A stretch of DNA of 5,680 nt from Gammaproteobacteria bacterium. GTDB lineage: Bacteria > Pseudomonadota > Gammaproteobacteria > Steroidobacterales > Woeseiaceae. Each line of letters starts with the position of its first letter. The first letter of the stretch is position 1. The notes beneath the pieces were generated by a model. The model did not search any database. It was not told the origin of the DNA and was given only the letters and a program-made list of their open reading frames with translations. Both the position numbers and the translations under genes were made by a program. Shown here one piece after another: positions 1 to 2,428 of the stretch. Location of the stretch: the NCBI GenBank assembly GCA_029881015.1, contig JAOUNK010000228.1, positions 1-5,680 on the forward strand, read 5' to 3'.

Positions 1-44
1 TGTTAAGCGGGAAGATGCGGGTTCGAGTCCAGCCGTGCCAGCCA
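1..44 (+). tRNA. tRNA-Asn(GTT), 3' part only
   Basis: Only the 3' part of the gene is in the window; the acceptor 5' strand, D arm and 5' anticodon stem lie upstream. The window opens at T33, followed by anticodon GTT at 2-4 and then AA, as in a normal anticodon loop. The T arm (17-33) has the canonical loop TTCGAGT and one G-A mismatch in the stem. The acceptor 3' strand CGTGCCA, discriminator G and encoded CCA end at 44. The Asn assignment rests on the GTT anticodon alone, because the 5' acceptor strand cannot be checked. Confidence 0.75.
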
Positions 45-50
45 GATGTC

Positions 51-126
51 GGGGGATTAGTTCAGTTGGTAGAACGTCGCCTTTGCAAGGCGGATGCGCG
101 CGGTTCGAATCCGCGATCCTCCACCA
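51..126 (+). tRNA. tRNA-Ala(TGC)
   Basis: This is a complete canonical cloverleaf. Acceptor GGGGGAT (51-57) pairs with ATCCTCC (116-122) with one G-T wobble. The D stem is GTTC/GAAC. Anticodon stem TCGCC/GGCGG closes loop TTTGCAA, with TGC at 84-86. T loop TTCGAAT sits on GCGCGG-type pairing. The discriminator is A and CCA is encoded at 124-126. It starts 6 nt after the preceding tRNA-Asn, so the two are probably processed from one precursor. Nothing in it is abnormal, which makes it a useful internal standard for the odd tRNAs downstream. Confidence 0.93.
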
Positions 127-141
127 CATTCAAGATCATTG

Positions 142-233
142 GCCTCGGCTGAGGTCTTGTTTAGCGGCCTGGCGCTGCTAACCGTCGGTAACGGCGGGAA
201 AGGGGTGCAGCGATGCGTTCCGCCGAGGCACCG
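142..233 (+). ncRNA. tRNA-like 92-mer, possible Ser(GCT) relative
   Basis: A perfect 7-bp acceptor-like stem, GCCTCGG (142-148) with CCGAGGC (223-229), is followed by A and CCG instead of CCA. Total length matches a class II tRNA. Inside are a D-like stem AGG/CCT (152-154/168-170), the anticodon-loop-like string CTGCTAA (175-181, would read GCT), a small hairpin CCGT/ACGG (182-194), and a T-stem-like CGGGA/TTCCG (195-199/218-222). That last stem closes an 18-nt loop instead of 7. The expected anticodon stem does not pair: TGGCG faces CCGTC. No TTCGA T loop is present. It could be a decayed tRNA-Ser, a tRNA with a T-loop insertion, or a separate tRNA-mimic RNA. The outer stem and length are seen directly; identity is inferred. 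Confidence 0.4.
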
Positions 234-452
234 TACTCGGTCAACCCAGGCAAGTCCGGCCTCCCGAGTTCTCGATACGTCGGGAATAGCGGCGAAGCGA
301 TGCGAGTAACCCGCATTGTCAGTCGTGAGAGGTAACGGATAGTGCAGGTGTGCGAGCTTCGCAAACAAGTGCGCTTGTGCAGAAACCTGGGGAGTTGGCG
401 TGCAGCCAACGTCCCGGATTTCCGTCTAGTAACCGGCGGGTGAAAGACATTC
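234..452. other. Unassigned spacer, no recognised gene
   Basis: About 220 nt without a convincing tRNA or coding region. I see only short hairpins: TGCGA-GCT-TCGCA near 351-363, ACAAG-TGCG-CTTGT near 363-376, and GTTGGC-GTGCA-GCCAAC near 393-409. The last resembles an anticodon stem-loop but has G at position 33 and no matching T arm. The stretch could hold further decayed tRNAs, or it may be leader sequence for the Asp-Glu pair. Reading frames crossing it have no start-site or domain support. Confidence 0.3.
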
Positions 453-481
453 GGCAAGCGGCCGCTCAGCGGCCGTTTGCC
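453..481 (+). terminator. 13-bp GC-rich hairpin, possible terminator or processing signal
   Basis: GGCAAGCGGCCGC (453-465) pairs with GCGGCCGTTTGCC (469-481) around a TCA triloop, giving 13 bp with one G-T wobble. It ends 6 nt before tRNA-Asp. There is no U tract after it (ATCTTC follows), so intrinsic termination is uncertain. It may instead separate precursor transcripts or be a palindromic repeat. Confidence 0.5.
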
Positions 482-487
482 ATCTTC

Positions 488-562
488 GCTGCGGTAGCTC
501 AATGGCAGAGCATCGGATTGTCGATCCGAAAGATGTCGGTTCAAGCCCGATCCACAGCGCCA
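488..562 (+). tRNA. tRNA-Asp(GTC)
   Basis: Acceptor GCTGCGG (488-494) pairs with CCACAGC (552-558) with one C-A mismatch at the fifth pair. D stem GCTC/GAGC is intact. Anticodon stem TCGGA/TCCGA (513-517/525-529) closes loop TTGTCGA with GTC at 520-522; position 37 is G. T arm GTCGG/CCGAT carries loop TTCAAGC. Discriminator G agrees with tRNA-Asp identity, and CCA is encoded at 560-562. The acceptor mismatch is mild, and the gene otherwise looks functional. Confidence 0.9.
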
Positions 563-570
563 AATTCCAT

Positions 571-646
571 GATCCGGTGGGCGAATGGTTAAGCCACGAG
601 GCTTTCAACCTCGTAATTGCAGGTTCAAATCCTGTCCGGATTACCA
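571..646 (+). tRNA. tRNA-Glu(TTC)
   Basis: Acceptor GATCCGG (571-577) pairs with CCGGATT (636-642) with a G-T wobble at the first pair. A 3-bp D stem GGC/GCC is present. Anticodon stem CGAGG/CCTCG (597-601/609-613) closes loop CTTTCAA with TTC at 604-606. T stem GCAGG/CCTGT carries loop TTCAAAT. Discriminator A and encoded CCA (644-646) complete it. It lies 8 nt after tRNA-Asp and probably shares its transcript. Confidence 0.92.
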
Positions 647-679
647 CACATGCGAGGGTGTGCTACACGCAAATTAATC

Positions 680-692
680 GTCGCGAAGCGAC
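680..692 (+). repeat. Short GAA-triloop hairpin upstream of the small ORF
   Basis: GTCGC-GAA-GCGAC forms a 5-bp hairpin with a C(GAA)G triloop, the same loop class used by the tRNA-inserted hairpin elements in this window. It lies 29 nt before the start codon of the 75-aa ORF, next to a weaker hairpin GTGT-GCT-ACAC (658-668). A role in the leader or in processing the 3' end of tRNA-Glu is possible but unproven. Confidence 0.4.
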
Positions 693-721
693 TCAACGTC
701 TAACAGGCTCGAGGAGGACAC

Positions 722-949
722 ATGAACATCAAAGATATTGTGAAAGACAACACCGTTCGATTTGTTCGGTATCGGCAAGGAATCGCGTACTACGGCGTGA
801 ATGTACCGGCGGACGGCGCGTATGTTTTCCCTGTTCCGCTCGAGGACATTGGTGACGCGACCCTCGAACTCGAGGACAGGGCAATTCTCTTCATGCGATA
901 CATCAAGCGAGCGATTGGAGAAGGATCGTTCGTTCCTCTGGCGTCGTAA
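722..949 (+). CDS. Hypothetical 75-aa protein inside the tRNA array
   Basis: I do not recognise a named family. The ATG at 722 follows a strong GAGGAGG (711-717) with a 4-nt gap to the start, and the frame runs cleanly to TAA at 947-949. The product is small and soluble-looking, with no signal peptide or membrane segment. It alternates basic and aromatic patches (RFVRYRQGIAYYGV, residues 13-26) with an acidic stretch (LEDIGDATLELEDRA, about 40-54) and ends in an amphipathic helix-like region (ILFMRYIKRAIGEG). The beta-rich N-terminal half and helical C-terminal half suggest one compact domain. It sits between tRNA-Glu (75 nt upstream) and tRNA-Ile (6 nt downstream) and is probably co-transcribed with them. 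Similar orphan ORFs are common in phage tRNA clusters. Coding status is well supported by the ribosome site; function is unknown. Confidence 0.8.
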   Translation: MNIKDIVKDNTVRFVRYRQGIAYYGVNVPADGAYVFPVPLEDIGDATLELEDRAILFMRYIKRAIGEGSFVPLAS

Positions 950-955
950 CTTTGT

Positions 956-1031
956 AGACCGATAGCTCAGGTAGTAGAGCGCGCGACTGATATTCGCGAG
1001 GTCGGCTGTGCAACTCAGCCTCGGTCTACCA
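956..1031 (+). tRNA. tRNA-Ile(GAT) with atypical T loop
   Basis: Acceptor AGACCGA (956-962) pairs perfectly with TCGGTCT (1021-1027). D stem GCTC/GAGC is intact. Anticodon stem CGCGA/TCGCG (982-986/994-998) closes loop CTGATAT with GAT at 989-991. T stem GGCTG/CAGCC is perfect, but its loop is TGCAACT, so the near-universal T55 is replaced by G. Discriminator A and encoded CCA (1029-1031) follow. The intact stems suggest selection for a folded tRNA. The altered T loop would remove the usual pseudouridine-55 site. Confidence 0.9.
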
Positions 1032-1037
1032 CTTTTT

Positions 1038-1115
1038 CTGGAAGTAGCTCAGCCTGGTCAGAGTCCTCGGCTTGGAACCGAGATGCCGCTGGTTCGAATC
1101 CAGCCTTCCAGACCA
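1038..1115 (+). tRNA. tRNA-Pro(TGG)
   Basis: Acceptor CTGGAAG (1038-1044) pairs perfectly with CTTCCAG (1105-1111). D stem GCTC/GAGT has one wobble. Anticodon stem CTCGG/CCGAG closes loop CTTGGAA with TGG at 1073-1075. T arm GCTGG/CCAGC carries the canonical loop TTCGAAT. Discriminator A and encoded CCA (1113-1115) are present. The gene follows tRNA-Ile after 6 nt. It is fully canonical. Confidence 0.94.
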
Positions 1116-1123
1116 AATTCGAA

Positions 1124-1260
1124 GGAGACTCGCAAGGTCGGCGTGCTTATTCGGTTTGAACCCGGTGATGTCCTCACGGACGTGGGGGTTCAGCCGAGGC
1201 GCTTGCGCCGACAGACGCCCGAAGGGCGAGCGAAGCGCTCAATCCCCTCAGTCTCCGCCA
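1124..1260 (+). tRNA. tRNA-Ser(TGA) interrupted by a 49-nt T-loop insertion
   Basis: Acceptor GGAGACT (1124-1130) pairs perfectly with AGTCTCC (1250-1256), followed by discriminator G and encoded CCA. Anticodon loop TTTGAAC gives TGA at 1157-1159, on a weak stem (TTCGG/CCGGT, four of five pairs). A long variable arm ATGTCC/GGACGT (1168-1173/1178-1183) is typical of tRNA-Ser. T stem GGGGG (1184-1188) pairs with CCCTC (1245-1249), but the loop is 56 nt. Removing 1193-1241 leaves the 7-nt loop TTCAATC and an 88-nt tRNA, a normal serine size. The D stem is poor (GCA/TGC at best). The gene is either matured by removal of the insertion or is an inactivated copy. Exon structure is seen directly; splicing is inferred. 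Confidence 0.8.
1193..1241 (+). mobile_element. 49-nt multi-hairpin insertion in the T loop (forward copy)
   Basis: It begins GCCGAG, contains the linker GACAGACGC, and ends GCGCTCA. Hairpins are GGCG-CTTG-CGCC, GCCC-GAA-GGGC and GAGCG-AAG-CGCTC. TCA is repeated at the left junction (1190-1192) and the right end (1239-1241), so the exact boundary can slide by up to 3 nt. It shares start, linker and end with the other three elements in the window, but lacks their second hairpin. It may be an intron or a REP-like or MITE-like insertion. Confidence 0.75.
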
Positions 1261-1270
1261 ACGAACAATG

Positions 1271-1345
1271 GTGAATGTAGCTTAATGGCAAAGCCCCAGA
1301 CCGTGAATCTGGTAGATATCGGTTCGAGTCCGATTGTTCACCCCA
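1271..1345 (+). tRNA. tRNA-His(GTG) with C33
   Basis: Acceptor GTGAATG (1271-1277) pairs with TGTTCAC (1335-1341) with two wobbles. A G at 1270 can serve as the G-1 typical of tRNA-His, opposite discriminator C73 at 1342; CCA follows at 1343-1345. D stem GCTT/AAGC is intact. Anticodon stem CCAGA/TCTGG closes loop CCGTGAA with GTG at 1303-1305. Position 33, almost always U, is C here. T arm ATCGG/CCGAT carries TTCGAGT. C73, G-1 and GTG agree on histidine identity, so the C33 change sits in an otherwise intact gene. Confidence 0.92.
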
Positions 1346-1355
1346 AACACGTATT

Positions 1356-1494
1356 GCGCCTGTAGCTCAGTTGGATAGAGCAGCTGGGTTGACTCGCTGC
1401 GCTCGCCCTGCGGGCGCACTTCGTGCGTCTGTCGGCGCTTCGCGCCTCGGTGCGAACCAGCAGGACGGGGGTTTGAGTCCCTCCAGGCGGTCCA
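1356..1494 (+). tRNA. tRNA-Arg(TCG) interrupted in the anticodon by a 62-nt insertion
   Basis: Acceptor GCGCCTG (1356-1362) pairs with CAGGCGG (1484-1490) except for a G-G at pair 1-72. Discriminator T and CCA (1492-1494) follow. D stem GCTC/GAGC, anticodon stem GCTGG/CCAGC (1383-1387/1457-1461) and T arm GGGGG/CCCTC with loop TTTGAGT are intact. The anticodon loop is 69 nt long. Removing 1391-1452 restores the 7-nt loop GTTCGAA, with anticodon TCG split after its first base. The junction is unambiguous because no bases repeat across it. The spliced length is 77 nt, a normal size. Without removal the gene cannot decode. Bacterial group I introns also enter anticodon loops, but this insertion is far too short for one. 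Confidence 0.85.
1391..1452 (-). mobile_element. 62-nt multi-hairpin insertion in the anticodon loop (reverse copy)
   Basis: Read on the minus strand it starts CACCGAG, has the linker GACAGACGC and ends GCGAGTC. Its hairpins are GGCGC-GAA-GCGCC, GCAC-GAA-GTGC, GCCC-GCA-GGGC and a short GC-GCA-GC. It matches the element at 3819-3880 at 58 of 62 positions in opposite orientation. All four differences fall on the middle base of a GNA triloop. The stems are therefore conserved while loop centres drift. Confidence 0.85.
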
Positions 1495-1496
1495 CT

Positions 1497-1570
1497 CCGC
1501 TCTTGGCATAGTGGCTGTGCACCTGGCTTTTAACCAGGTGACGGGAGTTCGATTCTCTCAGGGCGGACCA
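1497..1570 (+). tRNA. tRNA-Lys(TTT)
   Basis: Acceptor CCGCTCT (1497-1503) pairs with AGGGCGG (1560-1566) with one wobble. A 3-bp D stem GCA/TGC is present. Anticodon stem CCTGG/CCAGG closes loop CTTTTAA with TTT at 1529-1531. T arm GGGAG/CTCTC carries loop TTCGATT. Discriminator A and encoded CCA (1568-1570) follow. It starts only 2 nt after the Arg(TCG) CCA, so precise 3' and 5' processing of adjacent tRNAs is needed. Confidence 0.92.
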
Positions 1571-1576
1571 ACAAAT

Positions 1577-1652
1577 GCGGGCATAGCTCAATTGGTAGAG
1601 CACGACGGCGCCACCGTCGGGGCTGTGGACTCAGAATCCACTGCCCGCACCA
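1577..1652 (+). tRNA. tRNA-Gly(GCC) with rewritten anticodon and T loops
   Basis: The backbone closely resembles ordinary bacterial tRNA-Gly(GCC). Acceptor GCGGGCA/TGCCCGC is perfect, D stem GCTC/GAGC is intact, and total length is 76 nt. Anticodon stem CGACG/CGTCG (1603-1607/1615-1619) is perfect, but the loop is GCGCCAC. GCC is at 1610-1612, position 33 is C, and bases 32 and 38 are G and C and could pair, shrinking the loop to 5 nt. T stem GTGGA/TCCAC is perfect, but its loop is CTCAGAA, which lacks T54 and A58 and looks like an anticodon loop reading CAG. The discriminator is A (bacterial tRNA-Gly usually has U). Stems are kept while loops are changed, so random decay is a poor explanation. 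Confidence 0.82.
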
Positions 1653-1653
1653 A

Positions 1654-1724
1654 TGAGAGGGAGATGGTCTCACGTGGGGTTCATAGTCCCGCTCTTGCCA
1701 GTTCGATTCTGGCCCTCTCGACCA
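1654..1724 (+). tRNA. tRNA-Met(CAT) with minimal D arm, initiator-like
   Basis: Acceptor TGAGAGG (1654-1660) pairs with CCTCTCG (1714-1720) with a T-G first pair. Anticodon stem TGGGG/TCCCG (1675-1679/1687-1691) closes loop TTCATAG with CAT at 1682-1684. Its three central G-C pairs recall the initiator tRNA signature. T arm GCCAG/CTGGC has canonical loop TTCGATT; discriminator A and CCA follow. Only 14 nt (1661-1674) separate acceptor and anticodon stem. They can form GAGA-TGG-TCTC, a D arm with a 3-nt loop and no normal 8-9 linker. Whether it is initiator or elongator cannot be settled here. Confidence 0.78.
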
Positions 1725-1728
1725 AGAT

Positions 1729-1805
1729 TGTCCGATAGCTCAGATGGTTAGAGCGCCGCTCTTACAAAGCGGAGGTCGACGGTTCGAATCCGTCTCGGAC
1801 TACCA
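1729..1805 (+). tRNA. tRNA-Val(TAC)
   Basis: Acceptor TGTCCGA (1729-1735) pairs with TCGGACT (1795-1801), except for a T-T at pair 1-72. D stem GCTC/GAGC is intact. Anticodon stem CCGCT/AGCGG closes loop CTTACAA with TAC at 1763-1765. T arm GACGG/CCGTC has loop TTCGAAT. Discriminator A and CCA (1803-1805) are encoded. The open first pair is shared with two other tRNAs in this array. Confidence 0.92.
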
Positions 1806-1806
1806 G

Positions 1807-1915
1807 GGTTGGGCACGCGCGCGGCGCTCAGCGGTTCGGGTTCTTATCCCGTCTGGCGCACTCAAGCTCCCATCGCACGGTGTGTACCGAGCGTACCGTT
1901 AGCACTCAACCACCA
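1807..1915 (+). ncRNA. Abnormal 109-nt tRNA-like gene, possible Lys(CTT)
   Basis: It occupies a tRNA slot exactly: 1 nt after the tRNA-Val CCA and 1 nt before the next tRNA. Acceptor-like GGTTGGG (1807-1813) pairs with CTCAACC (1905-1911), followed by A and an encoded CCA. An inner arm CGGG-TTCTTAT-CCCG (1837-1851) could be an anticodon arm reading CTT, or a T arm with two loop changes. It extends into a longer hairpin through CAG/CTG and GCGC/GCGC. The 8-mer GCACTCAA occurs twice (1858-1865 and 1902-1909). The 44 nt from one copy to the next include ACGGT/ACCGT (1877-1899). No standard T arm adjoins the acceptor. It may be a tRNA carrying an insertion with flanking duplication, or a tRNA mimic. 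Confidence 0.4.
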
Positions 1916-1916
1916 C

Positions 1917-1989
1917 GGGAAATTAGCTCAGTGGGTAGAGCATCAGACCCATAATCTGACTGTCGCAAGTTCGACTCTTGCATTTCCGA
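1917..1989 (+). tRNA. tRNA with CAT anticodon (Met or Ile2), C33, no encoded CCA
   Basis: Acceptor GGGAAAT (1917-1923) pairs with ATTTCCG (1982-1988) except for a G-G at pair 1-72. D stem GCTC/GAGC is intact. Anticodon stem TCAGA/TCTGA (1943-1947/1955-1959) closes loop CCCATAA with CAT at 1950-1952; position 33 is C. T arm GCAAG/CTTGC has loop TTCGACT. Discriminator A is followed by CTG, so CCA would have to be added by nucleotidyltransferase, unlike most of its neighbours. The anticodon stem lacks the initiator G-C triplet. Elongator Met fits best, but a lysidine-modified Ile tRNA also carries CAT. Confidence 0.82.
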
Positions 1990-1991
1990 CT

Positions 1992-2050
1992 GCCCTGAAA
2001 CGGCATCAAGGTAAAGGCTTTGGCCTGCGGTTCGAATCCGCTCCCGGGCG
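1992..2050 (+). pseudogene. Degenerate tRNA remnant with intact T arm
   Basis: A canonical T arm GCGG-TTCGAAT-CCGC (2027-2041) is followed by CCCGGGC (2043-2049). That strand pairs with GCCCTGA (1992-1998) at five of seven positions. Between them a D-loop-like AAGGTAAAGGC is recognisable, but there is no room for a full anticodon arm; only TTTGG (2019-2023) remains. No CCA follows. It looks like a tRNA that lost its anticodon stem. GGGCGA-GGATA-TCGCCC (2046-2062) overlaps the 3' end and could compete with the acceptor stem or act as a transcript end. Confidence 0.45.
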
Positions 2051-2063
2051 AGGATATCGCCCT

Positions 2064-2356
2064 CCCCGCGTCCACTGCCGGCGAAAACGTTCGACCTTCC
2101 GCAAGGATGCCCGAACTGTCCTAGCAGCAACTCTGTTGCCGATCGGTGTTCCGCCTGGTTGATCCAGCGATTCGTCCACGCAGAATCTGCCCAACTCTCG
2201 TGACGGCTTAGGCCAGCACAGGACGAGGATCGAGGCTGCGCGCACAAGTCGCCCGATCAGCCGGCGCCACAGGTCCGCTCCATTCTTGTGGCAGTGGATG
2301 CACATATTTTTCGCGCCTGGTCTGCGACCGGGATCCATTTCAACAAGGCAAGACCA
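2064..2356. other. Unassigned stretch upstream of the slipin gene
   Basis: About 290 nt without a supportable gene. Small hairpins occur: CCTT-CCGC-AAGG near 2096-2107, GCAAC-TCT-GTTGC near 2127-2139, and CTGG-TTGAT-CCAG (2155-2167). The part 2112-2178 could be a 67-nt tRNA remnant: CGAACTG pairs with CGATTCG at six of seven positions and is followed by TCCA, but no anticodon arm is evident. I could not find a convincing sigma-70 or sigma-54 promoter. The long frame entering the slipin gene from 2288 looks like non-coding read-through. Confidence 0.3.
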
Positions 2357-2370
2357 AAAGGAGGTGATCC
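2357..2370 (+). promoter_or_regulatory. 14-nt extended Shine-Dalgarno-like match to the 16S rRNA 3' end
   Basis: AAAGGAGGTGATCC is complementary to the conserved 3' tail of bacterial 16S rRNA (GGATCACCTCCTT) over at least 13 nt, far longer than ordinary ribosome sites. No ATG, GTG or TTG lies at a usable distance; the nearest codon is CTG at 2373, whose frame is not protein-like. The slipin start at 2429 has its own AAGGAG. It could be a standby ribosome site, a leader-peptide signal, or a regulatory sequence that senses the 16S rRNA tail. Confidence 0.55.
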
Positions 2371-2414
2371 GTCTGAAAATACTCGCCCGCTTAACCGCGG
2401 TATTTCAATTCATG

Positions 2415-2420
2415 AAGGAG
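2415..2420 (+). promoter_or_regulatory. Ribosome binding site of the slipin gene
   Basis: AAGGAG with an 8-nt spacer to ATG 2429. It decides the start, because the open frame continues upstream to 2288 without family-like sequence. Confidence 0.85.
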
Positions 2421-2428
2421 AACGCACT

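Noticed and set aside
292..298. Isolated GCGAAGC heptamers outside the elements as further copies
   Set aside because: The same heptamer or its complement also occurs inside coding genes (for example 3258-3264), and the GACAGACGC linker is absent.
1391..1452. Archaeal-type bulge-helix-bulge splice site
   Set aside because: The ends of the insertion are not complementary to each other, and I could not draw two 3-nt bulges separated by 4 bp.
2112..2178. 67-nt mini-tRNA ending in TCCA
   Set aside because: The acceptor pairs at six of seven positions and a CTGG/CCAG arm is present, but there is no believable anticodon arm or T loop. Kept only as a remark in the spacer entry.
2289..2303. Sigma-54 promoter (TGGCAG...TGCA) upstream of the slipin gene, as expected for RtcR control
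   Set aside because: The GG-to-GC distance is two bases too short for a -24/-12 promoter, and no upstream activator site is evident.
2288..2428. Extended N-terminus of the slipin frame from 2288
   Set aside because: The added 47 residues have no family-like character. A clear AAGGAG site sits 8 nt before ATG 2429, and slipin-like sequence begins there.
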